44,998 nt of DNA. It comes from Streptomyces sp. YS415 (GTDB lineage Bacteria > Actinomycetota > Actinomycetes > Streptomycetales > Streptomycetaceae). A program made the position numbers and the translations under genes. This document shows, piece by piece, positions 1-7,039 of the stretch. The notes beneath the pieces were generated by a model, which saw only the letters and a list, made by a program, of their open reading frames with translations, was not told the origin of the DNA and searched no databases. Location: the NCBI RefSeq assembly GCF_023544665.1, contig NZ_JAMJFL010000041.1:1-44998 (forward strand), given 5' to 3'. Every line of letters begins with the position of its first letter. Position 1 is the stretch's first letter.

Positions 1-587
1 GTCGCGGGCGGCGCGGAGTCCTCGCCGGAGTCCTTGGGCTCCTCCGGCTCCGTCCCGCCGGGGGAGGCCGTGGCGCCCGGCGCCTCGGACGCACCCGTCG
101 AGGCCGGGGACGGTGTCGCCGACCGGTCCGTCGGGGTGCCGGCGTCGTCCTTCGCCGAGCGGGCCGGGTCCTTCTTCCCCTCCGGGCCACCCGAGGAGGA
201 GTCGGAGGAGAACCCGAAGCCCGCCACCAGGGCGGCGACCGAGACCGCGCCCAGCGCGCCCGCGGCCATCAGGACGGGGCGGCGCCGCTCCCGGCGGCGG
301 TGCGAGCGGCGGGCGGCGCGGCCGGCGGTGCCGGGCTCCCAGCCGCCGTCCGGCGCACCGGGCACCCGCGGCAAGCGGCTCGTCTCGTCGTACGCGTTCT
401 GCCAGCCGTGCGCCACGGCCGGGTCGGGGTACTCCTCGTAGTCGGGGGACGGGGCCGCCTGCGGGACGTACACCCGCGGCGGAACCTGGGGACCCTCACC
501 CTGCGGACCCCCGCCCTGGGGGCCCGTGACACCGTTGGGGGCATTCACGCCGTTCGTCCCGTCTCCGTACTGAGGTGGCCTGGACAT
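1..587 (-). CDS. Membrane protein with disordered N-terminus, partial (3' end outside window)
   Basis: Only the first 195 codons are present; the gene runs off the left edge. The start is the ATG at 587-585. The protein opens with about 100 residues rich in Pro, Gly, Gln and Asn, then an Arg-rich patch (RRSHRRRERRRP), one hydrophobic segment (roughly residues 106-125) and an extracytoplasmic stretch of Ser, Pro, Thr, Glu and Gly that looks like a flexible linker. The arrangement fits a type II anchored protein whose functional domain lies beyond the edge, so no function can be given. There is no Shine-Dalgarno sequence, but a good -10 box (TAGAAT on the minus strand, 601-596) sits 8 nt before the ATG, so the mRNA may be leaderless. 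Confidence 0.75.
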   Translation of the reverse strand, partial: MSRPPQYGDGTNGVNAPNGVTGPQGGGPQGEGPQVPPRVYVPQAAPSPDYEEYPDPAVAHGWQNAYDETSRLPRVPGAPDGGWEPGTAGRAARRSHRRRERRRPVLMAAGALGAVSVAALVAGFGFSSDSSSGGPEGKKDPARSAKDDAGTPTDRSATPSPASTGASEAPGATASPGGTEPEEPKDSGEDSAPPA

Positions 588-699
588 GGCCGCGCATTCT
601 AGGGACGGGAGGCATGCCGGGGACAGCCGTCGGCGATAACCACCCAAACCACCCGTCTCATGTGGTGGGAAACACGGCCCATGGGGCGTTACCGGGCCG

Positions 700-705
700 T
701 AAGCT
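700..705 (+). promoter_or_regulatory. -10 box placing the transcript start at the alaA ATG
   Basis: TAAGCT is followed by 7 nt and then the ATG at 713. No ribosome-binding site precedes the ATG, so a leaderless mRNA is inferred. No convincing -35 hexamer is seen. Confidence 0.4.
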
Positions 706-712
706 CACCGGC

Positions 713-1924
713 ATGCAGGTGATCCAGTCGACCAAGCTCGCCAACGTCTGTTACGAGATCCGGGGCCCGGTTCTCGAGGAGGCCATGCGGCTCGAGGCGG
801 CGGGTCACCGCATCCTCAAGCTGAACACCGGCAACCCGGCGGCCTTCGGGTTCGAGTGCCCGCCGGAGATCCTGGAGGACATCCTCCGCAACGTCTCCTC
901 GGCCCACGGGTACGGCGACGCGAAGGGACTGCTCGCCGCCCGCCGCGCGGTCGTCATGCACAACCAGACCCTCGGCATCGAGACGGACGTCGAGCACGTC
1001 TTCGTCGGCAACGGCGTCTCCGAGCTGATCGTGATGGCGATGCAGGGGCTGCTGGACGACGGCGACGAGGTGCTCGTGCCCTCGCCGGACTACCCGCTGT
1101 GGACCGCCGCCGTCTCGCTGTCCGGCGGAACCGCGGTGCACTACCGCTGCGACGAGCAGGCCGACTGGATGCCCGACCTGGCCGACGTGGAGCGGAAGAT
1201 CAGCGACCGCACCAAGGCGATCGTCATCATCAACCCGAACAACCCCACCGGCGCCGTCTACGACGAGGCCGTGCTCAAGGGGCTCACCGACATCGCCCGC
1301 CGGCACAACCTCCTCGTCTGCTCCGACGAGATCTACGACAAGATCCTCTACGACGGCGCCACCCACACCCCGACCGCCAAGGTCGCCCCCGATCTGCTGA
1401 CCCTCACCTTCAACGGCATGTCGAAGGCGTACCGGGTGGCCGGGTACCGCGTCGGCTGGATGTCGATCTCGGGGCCGCGGGCCCACGCCGACTCCTACAT
1501 CGAGGGCCTGACGATCCTCGCCAACATGCGGCTGTGTGCCAACATGCCCGGCCAGCACGGGGTGGTCGCGGCCCTCAGCGGCCGGCAGACCATCAAGGAC
1601 CTCGTCCTGCCCGGCGGGCGGCTCAAGGAGCAGATGGACGTCGCCTACGAGCTGCTCACGCAGATCCCCGGGGTGAGCTGCGTGCGCCCCAAGGGCGCCC
1701 TCTACCTCTTCCCCCGGCTCGACCCCAACGTCTTCAAGATCAAGGACGACCGGCAGCTCGTGCTGGACCTGCTGCGGCGCGAGAAGATCATGGTCGTCCA
1801 GGGGACCGGGTTCAACTGGAGCGAGCCCGACCACTTCCGGGTCGTGACCCTGCCGACGGTCGGGGACCTGCGGGACGCGATGACCCGGATCGGGAACTTC
1901 CTCGACGGCTACAGCCAGCCTTGA
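713..1924 (+). CDS. alaA: PLP-dependent aminotransferase, AlaA-like (403 aa)
   Basis: This is a class I/II fold-type I aminotransferase closest in pattern to the AlaA glutamate-pyruvate aminotransferases, which make alanine from pyruvate and glutamate in the cytoplasm. Visible signatures are NPNNPTG at residues 174-180, the SDEIYD block with Asp205 and Tyr208, and the Schiff-base lysine Lys238 in MSKAYRVAGYRVGW. The length of about 400 residues is normal. I chose ATG 713 (MQVIQSTKL) because family proteins begin there and a -10-like TAAGCT lies at 700-705, exactly 7 nt before the ATG, with no Shine-Dalgarno; an in-frame start further upstream at 575 would add 46 unlikely residues. Exact substrate specificity is inferred from overall sequence pattern. 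Confidence 0.9.
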   Translation: MQVIQSTKLANVCYEIRGPVLEEAMRLEAAGHRILKLNTGNPAAFGFECPPEILEDILRNVSSAHGYGDAKGLLAARRAVVMHNQTLGIETDVEHVFVGNGVSELIVMAMQGLLDDGDEVLVPSPDYPLWTAAVSLSGGTAVHYRCDEQADWMPDLADVERKISDRTKAIVIINPNNPTGAVYDEAVLKGLTDIARRHNLLVCSDEIYDKILYDGATHTPTAKVAPDLLTLTFNGMSKAYRVAGYRVGWMSISGPRAHADSYIEGLTILANMRLCANMPGQHGVVAALSGRQTIKDLVLPGGRLKEQMDVAYELLTQIPGVSCVRPKGALYLFPRLDPNVFKIKDDRQLVLDLLRREKIMVVQGTGFNWSEPDHFRVVTLPTVGDLRDAMTRIGNFLDGYSQP

Positions 1925-1944
1925 GCGCCGGATCTACGATCGAC

Positions 1945-1973
1945 TCAACTTTAGACGGAATCCAAGCTAGGAT
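1945..1973 (+). promoter_or_regulatory. Probable vegetative promoter of the gene at 2006
   Basis: TCAACT (1945-1950) and TAGGAT (1968-1973) are separated by 17 bp; TAGGAT fits the TAGRRT -10 consensus of the main Streptomyces sigma factor, while the -35 is a half match. Transcription would start near 1980. A short inverted repeat (CCTGT at 1979-1983, ACAGG at 1990-1994) then lies in the leader and partly covers the ribosome-binding site AGGAGG. Confidence 0.5.
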
Positions 1974-2005
1974 GGTTTCCTGTCAGAGCACAGGAGGCCA
2001 TCCCC

Positions 2006-2395
2006 ATGTACGAACCGATCCGCACCAAGTCGGTCCACAGCACGATGGCCGGCACCTCCGACTTCCCGCACCGGACGCGCGAGGAGGAGCTGGACATCCA
2101 GCTGGCGGGCCATCTCGCCGCACTGCTGGCCGTCACCGACGAACTGCGCGCCCTGGCCCCGTCCGCCGATCTGGACGCCGCCACCGAGCGGCTCGCGGAG
2201 CAGGTGACCCGGCTCCGGGGCGGCGCGGCGGTGCGTGCGGTGCCCACGGGCGAGGCCCGTGACCCGTCGGCGCTGCACCAGCGGGCGCACACGCTCGCCG
2301 GCCGCGCCCTGGTCGTCGCGGCGTCCCGCGCCGACACGGCGGCGGCCATCCTGGCGGCCGAGCGCATGGACGCGCACGCGTGCTGCGCCGCTTGA
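2006..2395 (+). CDS. Conserved hypothetical protein, 129 aa
   Basis: I do not recognise a characterised family. The protein is soluble, alanine-rich and mainly helical, with a charged N-terminus (MYEPIRTKSVHS), a helical middle with heptad-like Leu/Ala spacing (residues 28-75) and an adjacent Cys-Cys pair near the C-terminus (HACCAA). There is no signal peptide or membrane segment. The start is well supported by AGGAGG about 9 nt before the ATG and by a promoter at 1945-1973. It stands alone between alaA and the operon beginning at 2666. The Cys pair could bind a metal or sense redox state, but nothing else supports this. Confidence 0.75.
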   Translation: MYEPIRTKSVHSTMAGTSDFPHRTREEELDIQLAGHLAALLAVTDELRALAPSADLDAATERLAEQVTRLRGGAAVRAVPTGEARDPSALHQRAHTLAGRALVVAASRADTAAAILAAERMDAHACCAA

Positions 2396-2471
2396 GCCGC
2401 GGCGCCTTGTCGCCGTAGGGCCTGACGTCGCCCTGCGGCTGCGGGAGCGCGGTGGCTTGTCGCGCAGTTCC

Positions 2472-2489
2472 CTGCGCCCCTTTCGGGGC
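2472..2489. terminator. GC-rich hairpin of a common Streptomyces 3' repeat
   Basis: GCGCCCC (2472-2478) and GGGGCGC (2483-2489) form a perfect 7-bp stem with a TTTC loop, preceded by GTCGCGCAGTTCCCT. This hairpin with its left flank is a motif I recognise as highly repeated between Streptomyces genes, usually downstream of coding regions. It probably ends transcription of the small gene that stops at 2395. The rest of 2396-2665 shows no gene. Confidence 0.6.
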
Positions 2490-2665
2490 GCCCCCAGTCG
2501 GCCCCGGTCCGCGTGCACCCGCAGCGACGCGCGGACCGGGCGCCATGCACTGCGTTGGCTTGAGCCGCGGCCGCTTTCGGGGTGTTGCAGGACCGGAGTC
2601 GGTATGACACCTCCCGTTCATCGCCCGCGACGGGGAATGTTGGGTTCCGAGAGCACGCTCGCCGT

Positions 2666-3745
2666 GTGAGACGAATCATCGGAATCGTCCTCGCGGTGTT
2701 GCTGATCGGCGGCGTGGTGGCGGCTGTCGTGGCGGGCCGGGAATCCGGGGACACAGGCACGGCAACGAAGACCGTGCGAGCAGTGATCGGGTCGGAGAAG
2801 GCGGAGTTCTTCGCCGATCCCGACGTGGTGGAGGCCCTGGCCACCCAGGGCTACACCGTGCGGGCGGAGACGTCCGGGTCCTGGGCGATGGAGGGGCTCG
2901 ACCTCAAGGGGTACGACCTCGCCTTCCCCTCCAGCAAGGCGCCCGCCGACGAGCTGGCCGCCAAGTACGAGGTGCGCCAGCCGCTGCCTCGGCCCTTCTA
3001 CTCGCCCCTCGTCGTGGTCGCCCACCGCAGCGCCGCCGACGTGCTCGCCCGCAACGGCCTGGCGACGCTGGACGGGGAGCACCGCGGCACCCTGAAAATG
3101 GCCGCCTACCTCGACGCCGCCCGCGCGGACCGGACCTGGCAGCAGCTCAAGGGCGCCGACAGGCACGGGGAGCTGACCGGCACCCTCTTCATCGCCTCGA
3201 CCGATCCGGGGACCTCCAACTCCGGCGCCCTCTACCTCGCCGCGGCCTCCTACGTCGAGGGCGGCGGCCGGGTCGCCGCGAGCACGAAGGACGTCGAGGC
3301 GACCGCCCCGCTGATGCGCAAGCTGGTCAGCGTGCAGGGCGCCCAGCAGTCCAGCACGGACGCGGCGTTCCGGGACTTCGTCAGCGGCGCCGGGAACCCG
3401 CTGGTCCTCGTCTACGAGTCGCAGGTCGCCGCGCTGCTCGGGCAGGGCGACGGCGGCCTGGCCGACCTGACCGTCCTCTACCCGGACACCACCGCCAACA
3501 GCGACCACACCGTCGTACCGCTGACCGAGGAGGGCCGCGCGCTGGGCGACCTGCTCACCTCGGACCCCCGGCTGCGCGAGCTCGCGGTCCGGCACGGGTT
3601 CCGGCCGCAGGGCGTCACCGCCGAGTTCACCTCGGCCACCGCCGCGCACGCGGCCTATCTCAACCAGCAGCTCACCGGCGTCCGGCAGGTGCCCGTGCCC
3701 ACCTCCGCGGTGCTGCACGACATGGCGCGCCGGGCCGGATCCTAG
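2666..3745 (+). CDS. Membrane-anchored substrate-binding-protein-like domain (359 aa)
   Basis: The GTG start at 2666 gives an Arg-led N-terminal transmembrane anchor (residues 3-24, no lipobox) followed by an extracytoplasmic domain of the type II periplasmic-binding fold. The features shared with such proteins are TDPGTSNSG at residues 179-187 and a YES motif at 250-252. The lipoprotein two genes downstream carries the same pair (TDPARSNSG, YES), so the two are probably paralogues. No permease or ATPase for an ABC importer is nearby, so a sensing or scaffolding role is more likely than transport. The telA-like gene follows after 12 nt, forming an operon. An in-frame ATG at 2582 would add 28 residues that look non-coding and would spoil the anchor. 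The ligand is unknown. Confidence 0.8.
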   Translation: MRRIIGIVLAVLLIGGVVAAVVAGRESGDTGTATKTVRAVIGSEKAEFFADPDVVEALATQGYTVRAETSGSWAMEGLDLKGYDLAFPSSKAPADELAAKYEVRQPLPRPFYSPLVVVAHRSAADVLARNGLATLDGEHRGTLKMAAYLDAARADRTWQQLKGADRHGELTGTLFIASTDPGTSNSGALYLAAASYVEGGGRVAASTKDVEATAPLMRKLVSVQGAQQSSTDAAFRDFVSGAGNPLVLVYESQVAALLGQGDGGLADLTVLYPDTTANSDHTVVPLTEEGRALGDLLTSDPRLRELAVRHGFRPQGVTAEFTSATAAHAAYLNQQLTGVRQVPVPTSAVLHDMARRAGS

Positions 3746-3757
3746 GGGGAACCGCAC

Positions 3758-4921
3758 ATGACCGAGGAAACCTTCACGCTCACCCCGCCCGAGGCCGTCG
3801 CGCCGGTGCCGCGGGAGAAGGCCGGCGGGCTCGTCCCCGTCGACGAGGGCGTCCGCGCGGGGATCGCGCAGAAGGCCGCCGACTACGTACAGACGCTCGC
3901 GTCCCTGGACGCCCGCTCCCCGGAGTTCGCCGGAAAGGTCGGGGAGATCACCGCGCTCGGCGCCGGTGAGATGCGCAGCGCGGCCGCGCAGTCCAACCGG
4001 ATGCTGGAGCGGACCGTCCGGGGCCTGCCCGACAAGGGCGGGGACGCCCAGTCGCAGGTCGCGGGCTCGCTCGTGGAGCTGCGCCGGGTGGTGGAGGACC
4101 TGGACCCGCGCGATCTGCCCGCCTCCAGGGGCCGCAAGCTCCTCTCCCGGCTGCCCGGCGGCAACCGGCTGCGCGACCACGTCGCCAAGTACGCCTCCGC
4201 ACAGGGCACCCTGAACAAGATCGTGGGCTCGCTGCGCGGCGGCCAGGACGAACTGCGCCGGGACAACGCGGCGCTGCAGACCGAGCGGGTCCGCCTGTGG
4301 GAGACCATGGGCAAGCTCCAGGAGTACGTCGTCCTCACCGAGGCCCTCGACACCGCCGTCGAGGAGCACATCGCCTCGGTCGCCGATCCGGGCGCCGCCG
4401 ACTCGCTGCGCGCCGACGTCCTCTTCCCCGTCCGGCAGAAGCACCAGGACCTGCTCACCCAGCTCGCGGTGTGCGCGCAGGGCTACCTCGCCATGGACGT
4501 CGTACGGCGCAACAACGACGAGCTGATCAAGGGCGTCGACCGGGCCGCCACGACCACCGTGTCGGCGCTGCGGATCTCGGTGATGCTGGCCTCCGCGCTG
4601 GACAACCAGAAGAAGGTCGTCGAGCAGGTCAACGCGTTGCGCGGGACCACCGAGGACCTGGTGCGGGGCAACGCCGAGATGCTCGCCACGCAGAGCGGGG
4701 AGATCCAGCGCATCGCCGCCGACCCGGCGGTCGGCGCGGAGACCCTGCGGTCGGCGTTCCAGCAGATCTACCGGACCCTGGACGCCATCGACACGTACAA
4801 GGTCCAGGCGATCGAGGCGATGGCGACGACCGTGGACAACCTGACCTCCGAACTCCAGCACGCCTCCGCCTACTTGGAGCGCAGCCGGAACCGGGGCGCG
4901 CTGGACGGGGGCCTCGGATGA
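3758..4921 (+). CDS. TelA/KlaA-family 'toxic anion resistance' protein (387 aa)
   Basis: The sequence matches the TelA family (Pfam PF05816): a soluble, almost entirely helical protein with long coiled-coil segments, including the conserved middle part (LLSRLPGGNRLRDHV near residue 130, then GGQDELRRDNAALQTER) and the C-terminal helices around RRNNDELIKGVDRA. Family members are linked to tellurite resistance in plasmid kla/tel operons and to Ter-type stress systems, but their biochemical role is unclear. It acts in the cytoplasm. A strong ribosome-binding site (GGGGGA) precedes the ATG, and its TGA overlaps the ATG of the VWA lipoprotein gene (ATGA, 4918-4921), so the two are translationally coupled. 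The name should not be read as proof of tellurite resistance here. Confidence 0.9.
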   Translation: MTEETFTLTPPEAVAPVPREKAGGLVPVDEGVRAGIAQKAADYVQTLASLDARSPEFAGKVGEITALGAGEMRSAAAQSNRMLERTVRGLPDKGGDAQSQVAGSLVELRRVVEDLDPRDLPASRGRKLLSRLPGGNRLRDHVAKYASAQGTLNKIVGSLRGGQDELRRDNAALQTERVRLWETMGKLQEYVVLTEALDTAVEEHIASVADPGAADSLRADVLFPVRQKHQDLLTQLAVCAQGYLAMDVVRRNNDELIKGVDRAATTTVSALRISVMLASALDNQKKVVEQVNALRGTTEDLVRGNAEMLATQSGEIQRIAADPAVGAETLRSAFQQIYRTLDAIDTYKVQAIEAMATTVDNLTSELQHASAYLERSRNRGALDGGLG

Positions 4922-6444
4922 GACGCCGTGCCGCCCTGCTCGCCGCCGCCCTGCTCGCCACCGCCTGCACCGCGCAGGGGGAGAAGGAGCCCGACTCCCC
5001 CGGGCCCGGCACCCTGCGCGTCCTCGCCTCCAGCGAGCTCGCCGACATGACCCCGGTGCTCGACCGGGTCGAGCAGGACACCGGCATCAAGGTCGAGGCC
5101 ACCTACCGCGGCACCCTGGACGCCGTGGACCTGCTCGCCAAGGGCGGCACGGACGGGAGGTTCGACGCCCTGTGGCTGTCGTCCAACGACTACCTGCGGC
5201 TGCGCCCCGAGGCGGCGAGGAAGGTCGTCTCGGAGACCCCGGTGATGAGCAGCCCGGTCGCCATCGGCGTCCGGCCGGACACCGTGCGCGAGCTCGGCTG
5301 GAAGCCGGAGAACGTCACCTGGTCGCAGGTCGAGCAGGCGGTACGGGACGGGAAGCTGACGTACGGCATGACCGACCCGGCACGCTCCAACTCCGGGTTC
5401 GCCACGCTCGTCTCGGTCGCCTCCGCCCTCTCCGGCGCCCAGTCGGCGCTCACCGACGCGGACGTCGACGAGGCCCGGGACCGGCTGAAGGAGTTCTTCC
5501 GCGGCCAGCGGCTCACCTCGGGCTCCTCGGGCTGGCTGGCGGCCGCCTACGAGCGGCGCGGGGACGTGGACGCGATGCTCAACTACGAGTCCGTCCTCGA
5601 GGGCATCCCGGACCTGACCGTGATCCGCCCGAGCGACGGTGTCGTCACCGCCGACTACCCCCTCTCCTCGCTCGCCGCCACGGACGCCGGGACCCGCGAG
5701 AACGTGCGCCGGCTGGCCGAGGCGCTGCGCAGCCCGGACCTGCAGAAGGAGATCACCGACCTCACCCACCGCCGCCCGGTCGTCGCCTCCGTGCTCCCGG
5801 GAACCGGCCTGGACCCCGGCCGCCGCCGTGAACTGCCCTTCCCCGGCAGCCGTTCCGTCGCCGACGGGCTGCTCGACGCCTACCGGAACGAGCTGCGCCG
5901 CCCGTCCCGGACGGTGTACGTCCTCGACACCTCCGGCTCGATGCGGGGCGACCGCCTCACCCGCCTGAAGTCCGCGCTCACCGGGCTCACCGGCGACTTC
6001 CGCGAGCGGGAGGAGGTGACGCTTTTGCCGTTCGGCTCGGACGTGAAGAGCGTGCGCACCCATGTCGTCGACCCCGCGGACCCGGCTTCCGGGCTCGACG
6101 CCATCCGCAAGGACACCGCGGCGCTCACCGCCGAGGGCGACACCGCGATCTACACCTCGCTGCAGGAGGCGTACGGCCATCTCGGCGCCGGGCGGGACAC
6201 GTTCACGTCGATCGTGCTGATGACGGACGGCGAGAACACCGCGGGCGCCGAGGCGGAGGAGTTCGACGCCTTCTACGCGGGGCTCGACCGGGACCGGCGC
6301 GCAACGCCCGTCTTCCCCATCCTCTTCGGCGACTCCGACCGGTCCGAGCTGGAGCACATCGCCGACCTGACCGGCGGCCGTCTCTTCGACGCCCGGCAGG
6401 GCTCGCTGGACGGCGCCTTCGAGGAGATCCGTGGCTATCAGTAG
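4918..6444 (+). CDS. Lipoprotein: binding-protein-like domain fused to VWA domain (508 aa)
   Basis: The N-terminus is a lipoprotein signal with lipobox ATAC and Cys17, so the protein is lipid-anchored outside the membrane. Residues about 32-290 form a type II substrate-binding fold (TDPARSNSG at 152-160, YES at 223-225) related to the first gene of the operon. Residues about 330-505 form a von Willebrand A domain with a complete MIDAS: DTSGS at 337-341, Thr409 and Asp437 (MTDGEN). VWA domains with MIDAS bind a divalent metal and a protein partner. The start overlaps the telA stop by ATGA and the stop overlaps the next gene by 14 nt. The fusion suggests ligand binding coupled to protein docking at the cell surface; this is inference. 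Confidence 0.85.
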   Translation: MRRRAALLAAALLATACTAQGEKEPDSPGPGTLRVLASSELADMTPVLDRVEQDTGIKVEATYRGTLDAVDLLAKGGTDGRFDALWLSSNDYLRLRPEAARKVVSETPVMSSPVAIGVRPDTVRELGWKPENVTWSQVEQAVRDGKLTYGMTDPARSNSGFATLVSVASALSGAQSALTDADVDEARDRLKEFFRGQRLTSGSSGWLAAAYERRGDVDAMLNYESVLEGIPDLTVIRPSDGVVTADYPLSSLAATDAGTRENVRRLAEALRSPDLQKEITDLTHRRPVVASVLPGTGLDPGRRRELPFPGSRSVADGLLDAYRNELRRPSRTVYVLDTSGSMRGDRLTRLKSALTGLTGDFREREEVTLLPFGSDVKSVRTHVVDPADPASGLDAIRKDTAALTAEGDTAIYTSLQEAYGHLGAGRDTFTSIVLMTDGENTAGAEAEEFDAFYAGLDRDRRATPVFPILFGDSDRSELEHIADLTGGRLFDARQGSLDGAFEEIRGYQ

Positions 6445-7039
6445 ATACCTCGAGTCCCGCAAGAACATCGCCGGCAGCGTCTGCGGGATCGCCGGGCTCG
6501 CCCTGACCTTCGCCGGGGTGGCGGGGCCGTACTGGCCGGTCGTCGTGGCGGGGCTGTACGGCGCGGGCGCGCTGATCGCCCCGCCGGAGCGGCCCGCGCT
6601 GCCGGCCTTCCCGGACCCGTCGGAGCAACTGGAGGAGCTGCGCCGCGACTTCGAGAAGCTGTGCGGGTATCTGGCGGAGGTCGAGCTGCCCCCGGGCGCC
6701 GAGGGACGCCTGACCGAGCTGACGAACCTGCTCACCGCGCTGCTGACACCGGGCTGGGCCGGCCATCTGCTCGCCGGGGACCCGGAGGGCCTGCACACCC
6801 TGGGGCGGGCCGTGCGCCAGGACCTTCCCGAGGCCGTCGACAGCTTCGTACGGGCGAGGTGGTGGACGCGGCTGACGCCGGGGCAGGAGCCGCCGGAGCG
6901 GCATCTGGAGCGGCAGCTCGGTCTGCTGCGGCAGGAGGCGGAGAGCCTGGCGGCGGCCCTGCGGGACACGGAGGCCCGCCGCCAGGAGACCCACACCCGG
7001 TACCTGGAGGACCGGGGCGGGGAGGGGGTCAGCGCGTGA
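6431..7039 (+). CDS. Small membrane protein with cytoplasmic helical tail (202 aa)
   Basis: The start is GTG 6431, preceded by GAGGAG at 6421-6426 inside the upstream gene, which it overlaps by 14 nt. Two closely spaced hydrophobic segments lie at residues 10-48 (IAGSVCGIAGLALTFAG and VVVAGLYGAGALIA). The rest is soluble and helical: a leucine-rich part with PDPSEQLEELRRDFEKL and a C-terminal coiled-coil candidate (LERQLGLLRQEAESLAAALRD). I recognise no named family. Its position as last gene of a tightly packed operon suggests it anchors or links the TelA protein and the two extracellular binding domains. Its 3' end overlaps the convergent propeller gene by 11 bp (7029-7039). Confidence 0.8.
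   Translation: MAISRYLESRKNIAGSVCGIAGLALTFAGVAGPYWPVVVAGLYGAGALIAPPERPALPAFPDPSEQLEELRRDFEKLCGYLAEVELPPGAEGRLTELTNLLTALLTPGWAGHLLAGDPEGLHTLGRAVRQDLPEAVDSFVRARWWTRLTPGQEPPERHLERQLGLLRQEAESLAAALRDTEARRQETHTRYLEDRGGEGVSA

Noticed and set aside
2472..2489. The hairpin after the 129-aa gene as a novel element
   Set aside because: The motif is a common intergenic repeat in Streptomyces chromosomes, so it is listed only as a likely terminator.
3758..4921. Tellurite resistance as the function of the TelA-family gene
   Set aside because: The name comes from plasmid operons; no terB/C/D/Z partners are nearby and sequence alone does not support the phenotype.
2666..6444. The operon as an ABC importer for phosphate or molybdate
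   Set aside because: Two binding-protein-like products are present, but no permease or ATPase; TelA and VWA do not belong to importers.
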